Counted from the first letter of the stretch, positions 50,160 through 59,535 are shown. The stretch: DNA of 64,000 nt from Hominiventricola aquisgranensis (GCF_040096225.1 NZ_JBBMFC010000004.1:62001-126000); one strand, 5' to 3'. The notes: generated by a model not told the origin, from the letters alone. Program-made: numbers and translations.

Positions 50160-53006
50160 ATGATCAATTTAGAAAAACTTAAACCCATATTGGAAGGTTA
50201 CAAGAAGTACTTTCCAAGCCATTGGGATGATGAAAAGTATAAGTGGGAAGCAGTTAAGCATTTTCAGAATCACTGGGATATTGATGCTAAGAATTTTGGC
50301 GATATGTTTAAAATTGCCACAGACAAGACCTTCAATTTGCTTGCGTCTGGCTATGCATATCCAAGAGGAATGATTACTAACTTTGCGAAAGCCGATGATG
50401 AAGCGACCAGAGAAATGTTTAAAAATCTCTTTGATGAGAATCAGGATCTGGCTACGAGAGTAGATGCGTTTCAGACTGCTTCCGAAGAGTTGAGAGCAAA
50501 GTATGATGATGGTACATGGAGAAATCATTATCAAAATACAAATGCTATCAGCACATACCTGTGGTTAAGGTACCCTGATAAATATTATATCTACAAATAT
50601 GAGTTGTATCGTGCTGCTGCACAGGAATTGGAAACTGATTATATGCCAAAAAGGAATGGGTCAGTTGATAGCTTGATTGGCGGTTACCAGATGTATGACG
50701 AAATATGCGAAGCAATTAAGGCAGATACTGATCTGAAAGTTATGCTTCAACAGGCGATGGTTCCTTCTTGTTATCCAGATCCGGAGCTAAGGATATTGAC
50801 TATCGATGTGGGATTCTATTTGACACGTTTTTATCTGGAAGAACGCAAGACGGAGCAGGAAGAAGGGGAATGGTTCCCGAAAGATTATTCTCCGAAGCTT
50901 AGTGTAGAAGAATGGATCGAGCTTTTGAATGATAGATCTGTTTTCACGGTTGGAAGCCTTCAGATCATGAAGCGTATGAAAGATTACGGTGGACAGGCAA
51001 CATGCACACAGCTTTCTGTAAAATACGGTGAGAATAAAAACTTCTATAACAGCGGTTCTTCCTCTCTTGCCAAACGTGTTGCGGAGAAGACAGGATGTGA
51101 GGTACCACCGGACAGAGATAGTGGAAATGCCAGATGGTGGCCGATCCTATACGTTGGAAAAGATGCTGGAAAAGATGAAGAGGGCAGTTATATTTGGAGA
51201 CTTAGAAGTGAACTGGCCGATGCTTTGGATCATGTTGATTTGTCGGAGGCTTCTTTGTACGTTGATGATGCTCCTTCAATCTGGAAAATCAGTCACGGAG
51301 CCATTCCGGAACACAATAGGATTAAGTTTGAGAATAGAAAAGTGGCTGTTGTTCATAGCGAAACTGGCGCAAAGGCTACATCAAAGATTACCCAAGGTCA
51401 GAGTTTTATGGAGCAGATCCGTAAAGGGGATTATTTCTATCTCTGCTATGGCAACAGTATCAGATTGTTGGGGCAGTTTACCGGCGAAAACGCTGTTCTG
51501 AATCCTGAAATGTCGGATGGTTGGTATGAGCGAGAATATAAGATCATAGAAATATCAAAGGCCTTTTCAGCATATAACGGTGTCCATAAGTGGTGGGCAC
51601 CAAACGACAATTCGACCTGCATTAAGGTTGAAATCGGTGATAAGCCGTTGTTCGAGACCGAAATTCTTAAGCCTTATTTTGGAATGACGCTGAATGAATT
51701 GTATGGCAAAGATGCTGACGCTCATGGATACTGGTGGCTTACTGCTAATCCTAAGATATGGAGTTTTGCTGATATTAAGATCGGCGAAGAGCAGAATTAC
51801 ACGCTCTATAACGAGAACGGAAATAAGCGACGTGTATTCCAGAATTTCCTTGATGCAAAGGTTGGAGATATCGTAATTGGTTACGAAGCAAATCCGGTAA
51901 AGAAGATTGTTGCGCTCGCAAGGATTACTCAGGCAAATGATGGAAACGCTATCTATTTTGAGAAGATTGAAGGACTTGCGACTCCGATTGAATATTTGGC
52001 ATTAAAAGAATGTCCGGAACTTAAAAAGATGGAATTTTTTGTTCAGCCGAATGGAAGTCTCTTCAAGCTGACAAAGGGAGAGTTTGATTTCATCATGGAT
52101 ATTATCCGTGATGAGAACCCATTGCAGAAGTCTGATGCCACTAATCAGAAATACAGTAAAGACGATTTTCTCAGTAAGGTTTATATGACTGAGGAAAGAT
52201 ACGATGTTCTGGAAGCATTGCTCAGGAATAAGATGAATGTGATTTTGCAGGGTGCTCCTGGCGTTGGAAAGACATTTACCGCAAAGAAGCTTGCTTATGC
52301 CATGATGGGGGAGGTAGATGATTCCAGAATTGAAATGATTCAATTCCATCAAAACTACTCATACGAAGATTTTATCATGGGATATCGTCCGGACGGCGCA
52401 GACTTCAAGCTGACAGATGGCATTTTCTATCGTTTCTGTCAGACTGCAGCCAACTGTCCGGACAAGGAATTCTTCTTTATTATTGATGAAATCAATCGCG
52501 GAAACATGAGTAAGATATTCGGTGAACTTCTGATGCTGATCGAGAAGGATTACCGTGGTACAAAGGCAACACTGGCTTACAGTGGAATGCCGTTTTCTGT
52601 ACCGGAAAATCTGTATATTATCGGTATGATGAATACTGCGGATCGAAGCCTTGCTATGATCGATTATGCACTTCGTAGAAGATTCAGCTTTTTTGAGATG
52701 GAGCCAGGTTTCAATTCCGAAGGATTTACGAATTATCAGAAAGCCTTTGGAAATGAATCATTCAACGCTCTGATTGACCAGATTAAGGTCTTGAATAAAG
52801 AGATAACAGAAGACAAGTCACTGGGACGTGGATTCCAGATTGGACACAGCTATTTTTGCGGAAGAGAAGAAAAAGGTGTGGATGATGAATGGATGCGGTC
52901 TGTAGTGGAGTTTGATATCCTGCCGATGCTTGGTGAATACTGGTTTGATGAACCGACGAAGCTGCAACGATGGGAGAAGAATTTGCGCGGAGTATTTGAT
53001 GATTAA
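50160..53006 (+). CDS. mcrB: McrB-like GTPase of a type IV restriction system, with long N-terminal module
   Basis: A 948-residue motor subunit of an McrBC-type enzyme that restricts modified DNA. The C-terminal AAA+ domain has Walker A GAPGVGKT (residues 698-705), Walker B FFFIIDEINRG (Asp776, Glu777) and the McrB signature MNTADRS (824-830) followed by LAMIDYALRRRFSF. Before it lie two beta-rich modules, about 390-505 and about 524-665. The second opens YWWLTANPKIWSF, like EVE/YTH-type modified-base readers. The first about 260 residues (a helical region with WRNHYQNTNAISTYLWLRYPDKYYIYKY) are unfamiliar. ATG 50160 has GAGGTGG just upstream. The longer frame from TTG 50139 is unlikely. It overlaps mcrC by 8 bp. 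Confidence 0.85.
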   Translation: MINLEKLKPILEGYKKYFPSHWDDEKYKWEAVKHFQNHWDIDAKNFGDMFKIATDKTFNLLASGYAYPRGMITNFAKADDEATREMFKNLFDENQDLATRVDAFQTASEELRAKYDDGTWRNHYQNTNAISTYLWLRYPDKYYIYKYELYRAAAQELETDYMPKRNGSVDSLIGGYQMYDEICEAIKADTDLKVMLQQAMVPSCYPDPELRILTIDVGFYLTRFYLEERKTEQEEGEWFPKDYSPKLSVEEWIELLNDRSVFTVGSLQIMKRMKDYGGQATCTQLSVKYGENKNFYNSGSSSLAKRVAEKTGCEVPPDRDSGNARWWPILYVGKDAGKDEEGSYIWRLRSELADALDHVDLSEASLYVDDAPSIWKISHGAIPEHNRIKFENRKVAVVHSETGAKATSKITQGQSFMEQIRKGDYFYLCYGNSIRLLGQFTGENAVLNPEMSDGWYEREYKIIEISKAFSAYNGVHKWWAPNDNSTCIKVEIGDKPLFETEILKPYFGMTLNELYGKDADAHGYWWLTANPKIWSFADIKIGEEQNYTLYNENGNKRRVFQNFLDAKVGDIVIGYEANPVKKIVALARITQANDGNAIYFEKIEGLATPIEYLALKECPELKKMEFFVQPNGSLFKLTKGEFDFIMDIIRDENPLQKSDATNQKYSKDDFLSKVYMTEERYDVLEALLRNKMNVILQGAPGVGKTFTAKKLAYAMMGEVDDSRIEMIQFHQNYSYEDFIMGYRPDGADFKLTDGIFYRFCQTAANCPDKEFFFIIDEINRGNMSKIFGELLMLIEKDYRGTKATLAYSGMPFSVPENLYIIGMMNTADRSLAMIDYALRRRFSFFEMEPGFNSEGFTNYQKAFGNESFNALIDQIKVLNKEITEDKSLGRGFQIGHSYFCGREEKGVDDEWMRSVVEFDILPMLGEYWFDEPTKLQRWEKNLRGVFDD

Positions 53007-54066
53007 AGATAAGAGCATATACATCAAGAATATATACTATATGCTTTCCTATGCATTTCAGATTCTGAAGCAATCTAATTATGATGAGGTTGCTTCAGAA
53101 AAGTTTGATAATGCACAGGATCTTTTTGCTGCGATTCTGAGTAAAGGGATTGGGCAACAGCTGAAGCAGGGATTGTACAGGGAATATGTTACAAAGAATG
53201 AAAACTTGTCGGTTATGCGTGGAAAGCTGGATATGCCGAACACGATCAGGAACAGGATTCAAAGAAAACAAAAGCTGGCTTGTGAATTTGACGAATTATC
53301 CGAAAACAATTTATTCAATCAGATTCTGAAAACAGCGATTCGTTATCTGCTTAGCAATGATGGAGTAGACGGAGAAAGAAAGATAGCACTGAAGGAGGTG
53401 CTGGTCTTCTTTGATGAAATAGAACTCTTGGAACCCTCTGAGATTGCGTGGAGTAGGTTACATTATCAGAGAAACAATAAGAACTATGAGCTTTTAATGA
53501 ATGTATGCTACTTTGTGCTGGACGGTATGTTGCAGACAACAGAAAAGGGTGAATATAAGATGACATCCTTTTCTGATGAACATATGGCACGACTGTATGA
53601 AAAATTTATTCTGGAATACTATAGCCAGCATCACACATATCTGTCTGAGGTAAAGGCCGGACAGGTAAAGTGGGATCTGGTTGGTGATAATAGTGAGTCG
53701 ATGATACGTTTCCTTCCTACCATGCAGACAGATATCATGCTAAGGCTGAATGAGAAGATTTTGATTATTGATGCGAAGTATTATGGGCGGACATTGCAGA
53801 AACAGTTCGACAAATATACGCTGCATTCTAATAATGTTTATCAGATATTCACCTATGTGAAGAATCAGGATAAGAATAATACCGGGGATGTTGCCGGAAT
53901 ACTTCTTTATGCTAAGACTGATGAGGATATCACACCGGATGTCATGTTTAATATGGGAGGTAACCAGATTGGAGCGAAGACGCTGGATCTGAATAAAGAG
54001 TTTTCATTGATTGTGGCTCAGTTGGATAAAATCGCTGAAGATTATTTTGGAAAGCAAGCTATTTAA
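52999..54066 (+). CDS. mcrC: McrC-like nuclease subunit of the type IV restriction system
   Basis: A 355-residue protein starting IKDKSIYIKNIYYMLSYAFQIL, the standard McrC opening. The nuclease core is PD-(D/E)XK-like: FLPTMQTDIMLRLNEKILIIDAKYYGR, with aspartate in TDI and D-A-K at about residues 258-260. The ATG at 52999 overlaps the end of mcrB (GATGATTAA), so translation is coupled. The frame is open 29 codons further upstream inside mcrB, but those residues are not McrC-like. McrC bound to the McrB hexamer cuts DNA after translocation. Confidence 0.9.
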   Translation: MIKDKSIYIKNIYYMLSYAFQILKQSNYDEVASEKFDNAQDLFAAILSKGIGQQLKQGLYREYVTKNENLSVMRGKLDMPNTIRNRIQRKQKLACEFDELSENNLFNQILKTAIRYLLSNDGVDGERKIALKEVLVFFDEIELLEPSEIAWSRLHYQRNNKNYELLMNVCYFVLDGMLQTTEKGEYKMTSFSDEHMARLYEKFILEYYSQHHTYLSEVKAGQVKWDLVGDNSESMIRFLPTMQTDIMLRLNEKILIIDAKYYGRTLQKQFDKYTLHSNNVYQIFTYVKNQDKNNTGDVAGILLYAKTDEDITPDVMFNMGGNQIGAKTLDLNKEFSLIVAQLDKIAEDYFGKQAI

Positions 54067-54076
54067 GAGGTGTCGG

Positions 54077-54772
54077 ATGGTAGTTTCAGGAGTTGAAAAT
54101 CAATATAAAGAGTACCTTGCTCAGAAGAATTCACGATGGGAGTTTGGAAACAGTATTCTTTATCAAATGTGCGAAGAAAATCCGCTCCATAATAACGCGG
54201 ATGTTTTGATCGGTAAAATATGGTTGATTGGCAGGAGCTATGCAGCTGCGATTGAGCGAAGAAAGAACGCAGATGATTACCAGGGCGATGATTTTTATTA
54301 CGATGCCGTTGCGCCAAAGATGCTGGAAATAGGCGATGAGCTTGATAGTCGAATTGAATCATTAAAGAATAATGCCAACGTTATCTCTGATTGCGTTCCG
54401 GAGATATTGACTACGCACAAGTTTCTTATGGATGCTTTTACAGAGTTGACAGGATTAGAGAAGAGGTCTTTGGCATCAAAATACTTACATTTTCATTGTC
54501 CGAACAAGTTCTTTATATATGACAGCCGAGCAAGAGCAGCAATCGGAAAGATTGTAAAAAAACCTAATAAGAAGATCTTGACAGAAATTGCGGAGTATGA
54601 TGCGGAGTATGGTGATTTTGTATGCCGGATGCTTGAACTTCAGAAGTGTCTGGATGAAAGGCTGGGTGTATATGAAAATCCCCGGTCAATTGACAGTTTT
54701 TTACTATCAAAAACGATGGCATGCTATGGTGCCAAACACCAAATATATTATTCTGCAGATCCTTGTTGTTGA
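54077..54772 (+). CDS. Unknown protein linked to the McrBC pair
   Basis: I do not recognise this 231-residue protein. It is mostly helical, charged and without membrane segments. A conserved-looking stretch, KRSLASKYLHFHCPNKFFIYDSRARAA, recalls the K-x-L-H-F-x-x-P-x-x-F/Y-x-I-x-D segment of helix-hairpin-helix DNA-glycosylase-like proteins. That is only a motif resemblance. AAGAGGTG precedes ATG 54077, 10 bp after mcrC, so it belongs to the same operon. The frame extends to 54011, but that start lies inside mcrC without a ribosome site. The C-terminus ends ADPCC. Confidence 0.75.
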   Translation: MVVSGVENQYKEYLAQKNSRWEFGNSILYQMCEENPLHNNADVLIGKIWLIGRSYAAAIERRKNADDYQGDDFYYDAVAPKMLEIGDELDSRIESLKNNANVISDCVPEILTTHKFLMDAFTELTGLEKRSLASKYLHFHCPNKFFIYDSRARAAIGKIVKKPNKKILTEIAEYDAEYGDFVCRMLELQKCLDERLGVYENPRSIDSFLLSKTMACYGAKHQIYYSADPCC

Positions 54773-54820
54773 TGCTGATTAGTATAATTTTACATATATA
54801 CCCCTGTTCACAATTGAGAA

Positions 54821-54849
54821 TTGTATTTCATTTTCCAATATGCTATACT
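54821..54849 (+). promoter_or_regulatory. Promoter of the ABC-transporter operon
   Basis: TTGTAT at 54821-54826 and TATACT at 54844-54849 are separated by 17 bases. The start site would lie near 54856, at the edge of the palindrome at 54859. Confidence 0.65.
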
Positions 54850-54858
54850 GTGCATGAA

Positions 54859-54872
54859 TTAGATATATCTAA
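54859..54872. promoter_or_regulatory. Palindromic operator candidate
   Basis: TTAGATATATCTAA is a perfect 14-bp palindrome covering the expected transcription start of the ABC operon, 17 bases before its first codon. Position and symmetry suggest a repressor site (PadR- or TetR-like dimer). No regulator gene is encoded next to it. Confidence 0.55.
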
Positions 54873-54889
54873 CTAAAAGAGGGGAAAGT

Positions 54890-55597
54890 ATGAGCGATTG
54901 GGTACTGAAAGGAACGGATGTGAGCCGGTGGTATGGAGACGGAGAAGTCCGTGTTCATGCGTTAAACGGGGTATCTTTCGAGATCTGTCCCGGGGAATTT
55001 GTGGTGGTCTTAGGACCGTCCGGTTCCGGTAAGAGTACACTTCTTAACCTGCTGGGAGGCATGGATAGTGCCAGCGGCGGCGAACTGTTATATGGAGAGA
55101 AAAATCTGTCGGAGATGACGGCACTGGAGCTGTCTTCTTACCGCAGGGACGTGGTGGGATTTGTGTTTCAGTTCTTCCATCTGATCCCTACGCTGACAGC
55201 CAAGGAAAATGTGGAGCTGGCATCCAGCATTACACCGGGTTCCCGAAGTGCGGATGAGGTGTTGGAGATGGTAGGACTGGCGGAACGAAAAGAACATTTT
55301 CCGGCGCAGATGTCCGGTGGTGAGCAGCAGCGGGTATCCATTGCCAGAGCAATCGTGAAAAATCCATCGATCCTGTTGTGTGATGAGCCGACCGGAGCAT
55401 TAGATTCCAAGAACAGCCTGGCGGTGGTAAAGCTTTTGCTGGATGTGAGAGATCAGATTGGCTGTCCGGTGGTGACGATCACACATAATGCGGAGATGGC
55501 TAAGGTGGCAGACCGGGTCTTCTATATGAAGGATGGTCAGATCATCCGGGTGGAGAAGAATGAGCACCCGCTGAAAGCGGAGGAGCTGCTATGGTAA
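54890..55597 (+). CDS. ABC transporter ATP-binding protein (MacB/LolD type)
   Basis: A 235-residue ATPase. Walker A is GPSGSGKSTLLNLLGGMD (about residue 43), the Q-loop lies in FVFQFFHLIPTLTAKENV, the signature is MSGGEQQRVSIARAI (about 143), Walker B is LLCDEPTGALD and the H-loop is in VTITHNAE. Family members power efflux or lipoprotein-type transport with an FtsX-like permease. GAGGGGAAAG precedes the ATG. It overlaps the permease gene by 7 bp, and an HlyD-type adaptor completes the set. Confidence 0.95.
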   Translation: MSDWVLKGTDVSRWYGDGEVRVHALNGVSFEICPGEFVVVLGPSGSGKSTLLNLLGGMDSASGGELLYGEKNLSEMTALELSSYRRDVVGFVFQFFHLIPTLTAKENVELASSITPGSRSADEVLEMVGLAERKEHFPAQMSGGEQQRVSIARAIVKNPSILLCDEPTGALDSKNSLAVVKLLLDVRDQIGCPVVTITHNAEMAKVADRVFYMKDGQIIRVEKNEHPLKAEELLW

Positions 55598-57945
55598 AGC
55601 TGCTGTTCTTGAAAATGCTTCGGGATATGAAGAAGAGTCTGGCAGCTTATGGAATCTGTCTGTTGATCGTTGGTGTGGGCTTCTGTGGCTTTTGCGTCAT
55701 GTCGGTGGCGAAGGATCATCTGCTGGTGTCCAGAGATCTGCTGTATGAGAAAAGCGCATTTACAGAAGGATTTGCGGAAGTTTATGAGGCTCCGGCAGCA
55801 ATCAAAGACAAGCTGGCAGACATACCGGGAATTGGAGAAGTACAGGCCAGGATCATCAAGGAAGCAAGGCTTACAGATATTGGAGATGGCAATGCCAGAC
55901 TGAAGCTTATTTCTTATGAGAAAGGCGGCAGAAATGTGCCCATGCTTTTTCAGGGAACGGATGTGAAAGCAGGAGAACTTCAGGTGGTTGCCGGAAATGC
56001 ATTTTTGGAAGCCAGAAGTCTGGCTGTGGGAACGAAGATCCATGTGCTGGTATCAGGAAAGGATACGGAGCTAGAGATTACAGGTGGGGGCATTTCGCCG
56101 GAAAATATTTACATTATCAGAAATATCGTGGATATGTATCCCGATGCCGCCAATTATGATGTGGGATTTGTGGATCAAAAGACCATGGAATCCCTGTACG
56201 GCATGAAAGATATGGCCAACAGCTTTGCCTTTGATCTGGATCCTGGCTACACTATTGACGATGTGAAGGATCAGGTGGAAGAGCTGTTAAAGCCCTATGG
56301 ATGTTACAGCGTCTATGGAAGAGAAGATCACCAGTCAGCGTCCATGCTTGATTCAGAATTAGATCAGCTGGATCAGATGGCATTGGTATTGCCGTTTTTG
56401 TTCCTGTTTGTGGCTGCAGTGGTGCTGTATATTACCATGCATCGGCTGATCGAGCAGCAGCGGATCCAGGTGGGGACCATGCTGTCCATCGGAATCACTG
56501 GCAGACAGATTGGATGGCATTATCTGGGATATGGTCTGACTATTGGAGTGATCGGAGGTCTGGCAGGCGGACTTCTGGGAAATGTGTGTGCTACACCGTT
56601 GGTGGATTATTATCGGGTCTATTATAATCTGCCGGATGCACAGGCAGGAATCTCCATGAAATATCTGGTGATCGGTGTGATCCTGGCAAGTGTGTTCTGC
56701 TCAACAGTCAGCTATCTGTGTGCCAGAAAACTGACTCACTTAAGTCCGGCAGAGGCACTTCGACCACCAGCTCCCAAAGGGGCGAAAAAGACGCTGGCAG
56801 AGCGGATTCCAGGACTGTTAAAGCTGTTTACAGTGCCTGGTATCATGGCACTTCGAAGCATTGGAAGAAATCCAAAGCGAAGTATGCTGTCCTTGTTTGG
56901 TATTGCCTGCGCATTTATGATCACGGCAACGCTCATGTCGGTGAGCAGTCTGTTTGATGTCTTTTTGTTCGATAATCTGGAAAAAGTACAGCATCAGGAT
57001 TTTACCGTTTATTTTGAAGAACCACTGAAAACGGTGGATGTACTTTCTTCCGTTGAAAATGAAAATATTGAGAAAATGGAGCCTTTTGCAGAGACACAGG
57101 CAAAGCTCATACGTGGCAATGAAGAACTGGACTGTACAGTGCAGGGCATTGACAGGGATTGCGAACTGGTACATCTCTATGATGCAGATGGTGAAACGAT
57201 TCATGTGGCATCAGAAGGAATCGTCCTGTCGATCCATATGGCTCAACGGCTGGGTGTTGGTGTTGGCGGCTGGGTGGATGTGAAAGTGACATACCCGGAA
57301 GAACGGATCACGCGGGTGCCTGTCACTGCAGTGATGGAGCAATATATGGGAACAACTGCCTATATGTCTATGGAAGGACTGGCGGATATCAGTAAATATC
57401 GAAATGTGTGTACGGGTCTCTATATTAAGGCTGCTTCCGGGGCGGAAGAGCTGATCTGGAAAGATCTGGAAGGAGCACCTCAGGTGACCGGACTGGAAGG
57501 CAGGATCGCCAAGATCCAGAAATGGAGGGATATGATGGGGAGCTTTGATATGCTGATCGGTATGATGGTAGCTCTTGGAATCCTGATCGGTCTGGCAGTG
57601 CTGTACACCAGTGCACTGATCAGTTTTGAAGAGCTGAAGAGGGAATTGTCGGTGATGTTGATGTTGGGTCTATCCGCAGGGGAGTGCCTGGAAGTCATCA
57701 GCGTGGGTCAGTGGATATTGACTGCTGGCGGTGTGCTGTTGGGAATTCCCATGACTTTCTGGATGAGCCATGCATTTGCAGTGTCCATGTCTGCCAAGAT
57801 GTTCAGTATCCCAGATTTTGCAGATGCTGCATCGGTGGCAGAGTCTGCTGTGCTGATGTTCATTGCGGTATTTATCAGTTCCAGACTGATACTTAGAAAA
57901 TTAAAAGCGGTATCCCCTGTATCGCTTCTGATGGAGAGGGAGTAG
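55591..57945 (+). CDS. FtsX-family ABC permease
   Basis: A 784-residue membrane protein with an N-terminal membrane segment (about residues 12-35), a large external domain, three membrane segments at about 265-395 (LPFLFLFVAAVVLYITMHRL, then YLGYGLTIGVIGGLAGGLLG), another at about 435 (SMLSLFGIACAFMITATL), a second external domain and three final segments from about 650. This duplicated FtsX layout is typical of Gram-positive efflux permeases such as antimicrobial-peptide exporters. The substrate is unknown. It is the middle gene of the ABC operon. Confidence 0.9.
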   Translation: MVKLLFLKMLRDMKKSLAAYGICLLIVGVGFCGFCVMSVAKDHLLVSRDLLYEKSAFTEGFAEVYEAPAAIKDKLADIPGIGEVQARIIKEARLTDIGDGNARLKLISYEKGGRNVPMLFQGTDVKAGELQVVAGNAFLEARSLAVGTKIHVLVSGKDTELEITGGGISPENIYIIRNIVDMYPDAANYDVGFVDQKTMESLYGMKDMANSFAFDLDPGYTIDDVKDQVEELLKPYGCYSVYGREDHQSASMLDSELDQLDQMALVLPFLFLFVAAVVLYITMHRLIEQQRIQVGTMLSIGITGRQIGWHYLGYGLTIGVIGGLAGGLLGNVCATPLVDYYRVYYNLPDAQAGISMKYLVIGVILASVFCSTVSYLCARKLTHLSPAEALRPPAPKGAKKTLAERIPGLLKLFTVPGIMALRSIGRNPKRSMLSLFGIACAFMITATLMSVSSLFDVFLFDNLEKVQHQDFTVYFEEPLKTVDVLSSVENENIEKMEPFAETQAKLIRGNEELDCTVQGIDRDCELVHLYDADGETIHVASEGIVLSIHMAQRLGVGVGGWVDVKVTYPEERITRVPVTAVMEQYMGTTAYMSMEGLADISKYRNVCTGLYIKAASGAEELIWKDLEGAPQVTGLEGRIAKIQKWRDMMGSFDMLIGMMVALGILIGLAVLYTSALISFEELKRELSVMLMLGLSAGECLEVISVGQWILTAGGVLLGIPMTFWMSHAFAVSMSAKMFSIPDFADAASVAESAVLMFIAVFISSRLILRKLKAVSPVSLLMERE

Positions 57946-57949
57946 AGAG

Positions 57950-59305
57950 ATGAAAAAACGAGTAAAGATCATTGCAGGAGCAGTACTCTTAGGTGTGCTG
58001 GCAGTGGCAGGACTTGTGGTGCTGCTGATGCCTGTGCGTGTGGAGACGGAGACAGTCCAGAAGGCAGACCTTCTGGATACTTTTACGGTATCGGCAACAG
58101 TAACTCCGAAGGACAGCCAGTATGTATGTGCACCGCTGTCAGGCACTGTGTCAGAAGTGGCAGCCAAAGAAGGCGAGACTGTAGAGCAGGGTGCAAAGAT
58201 CGTCGTACTGGACGACTCGCAGACCAGGGATGAACTGAACCGCCAGATCGAGTCTTTGAAGGCACAGAAGACCAGTGCACAGAGTGAAGGTAGTTCCACA
58301 AAAGCCCAGTTGAGTGTGAGCCGTCAGCAGCTGGAATCCCAGCTTAAACAGGCACAGCTTACCTATCGACAGCTTTACGGGGAGGAAGGGCATGCGGAGC
58401 AGCTTTACCGGGTGGCTTCTGAGAATTTTGACACGGCAAATGTGGCATACTGGAAAGCGTTTGATGAGTATGACGGTTCCAAGGATCCAGCCAAGCAGTC
58501 CGTGTTAAGCTCTCTGGAGGGTGCCAGAGCAGCAGCGGAGCAGGCACTGGTGGAAGCGGATAACAACCGCTCCGAATCCACAAAGTCATATTATGAGAGC
58601 CTGATCGCTTCTTATGAGTCCCAGTTAAGTCTGCTGGACGGAAGTGTGAAAGCGGTAAATACTGGAACCAGTGCATCTGGTCAGCAGATTGATCTTCAGA
58701 TGCAGCAGGTACAGGAAGAACTGGATAAGACAGCTCCAACATCTCCAACAGATGGTGTGGTATGGGAGATTCTTGTGAAAAACGGCGATTATGTGACTCA
58801 GAACCAGCCACTGTACCGGATCTACAACACCGATCAGATGACACTGGAGGCAGATGTGCTGGATACACAGGCGGCACTGCTGAAGGAAGGCGATATTGCT
58901 ACCGCAGAACTGGCAGACGGAAGTGAACTTACCGGAACGGTATCTTTTCTCTCGCCGGTATCCACGCAGGAGTTGTCGGTGCTTGGTATTGAGGAAAACA
59001 GATCTAAAGTGATTTTGGATGTAGATGGTCTTTCTGAAAAGATGGGTGCCGGTCATCAGGCAGATCTGACCTTCTCTGTGGTTCGGAAAGAAGATGTGCT
59101 GCAGATTCCATCTTCAGCCATCGTTCCGGGAGACAATGGAGATGCTGTCTATGTGAAAGCTGGCGGCAAGGCGGTTCTCAAAGAAGTGGAACTTGGAGAA
59201 CAGAGCGGTGGACGCTCGGAGGTAATCAGCGGTCTGGAAGAAGGAGACCAGGTGGTGACTAATCCGTATGACACCGGAATCAAGAAAGGAACACATATAA
59301 AATAA
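57950..59305 (+). CDS. HlyD/MacA-type membrane fusion protein
   Basis: A 451-residue adaptor. A single N-terminal membrane anchor (IIAGAVLLGVLAVAGLVVLLM) is followed by barrel-sandwich halves (CAPLSGTVSEVAAKEGETVEQG, about residue 65, and TDGVVWEILVKNGDYVTQNQPLY, about 265) that flank a coiled-coil hairpin (about 95-245). Beta-barrel and membrane-proximal domains follow (TAELADGSELTGTVSFL, VLQIPSSAIVPGDNGDAVYV). It presumably links the ABC permease to the cell surface. ATG 57950 lies 4 bp after the permease stop, with GAGAGGGAG upstream. Confidence 0.9.
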   Translation: MKKRVKIIAGAVLLGVLAVAGLVVLLMPVRVETETVQKADLLDTFTVSATVTPKDSQYVCAPLSGTVSEVAAKEGETVEQGAKIVVLDDSQTRDELNRQIESLKAQKTSAQSEGSSTKAQLSVSRQQLESQLKQAQLTYRQLYGEEGHAEQLYRVASENFDTANVAYWKAFDEYDGSKDPAKQSVLSSLEGARAAAEQALVEADNNRSESTKSYYESLIASYESQLSLLDGSVKAVNTGTSASGQQIDLQMQQVQEELDKTAPTSPTDGVVWEILVKNGDYVTQNQPLYRIYNTDQMTLEADVLDTQAALLKEGDIATAELADGSELTGTVSFLSPVSTQELSVLGIEENRSKVILDVDGLSEKMGAGHQADLTFSVVRKEDVLQIPSSAIVPGDNGDAVYVKAGGKAVLKEVELGEQSGGRSEVISGLEEGDQVVTNPYDTGIKKGTHIK

Positions 59306-59311
59306 GGCAGG

Positions 59312-59347
59312 ACTGTCGGTGAAAAATGGATTTCACCGACAGTTTTT
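59312..59347 (+). terminator. Terminator of the ABC operon
   Basis: ACTGTCGGTGAAA (59312-59324) and TTTCACCGACAGT (59331-59343) form a 13-bp perfect stem with a 6-base loop, followed by TTTTC. Confidence 0.9.
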
Positions 59348-59351
59348 CGGC

Positions 59352-59535
59352 TTTACCCGGGTTTTAAGCTGTGATATAATGTGCGTTGCATGAAGCAGTG
59401 CCAGTTTCACAGGGAGATGAGTCGGCTGTTTACAGACGGACGCATCTCACAAGAAACTGATAGGGCGTGAGCCCAACAACGAGAGAAGTCGAAGACTTCT
59501 CGAGTGTGCACTGCGTAAGTAAAGTGTGCACTGCG
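59352..59535 (+). ncRNA. Structured leader or small RNA upstream of mutS (unassigned)
   Basis: A promoter (TTTACC 59352-59357, 17 bases, TATAAT 59375-59380) is followed by about 200 bases without a gene but with dense pairing. CAGTTTC (59402-59408) pairs with GAAACTG (59453-59459) and, inside it, GAGATG (59414-59419) with CATCTC (59443-59448). There is a GGGC-GTGA-GCCC hairpin (59463-59474), an 8-bp hairpin GAGAAGTC/GACTTCTC (59483-59501), and a 13-base direct repeat AGTGTGCACTGCG at 59503 and 59523. I match it to no known RNA family. No clear terminator separates it from mutS. Confidence 0.5.
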
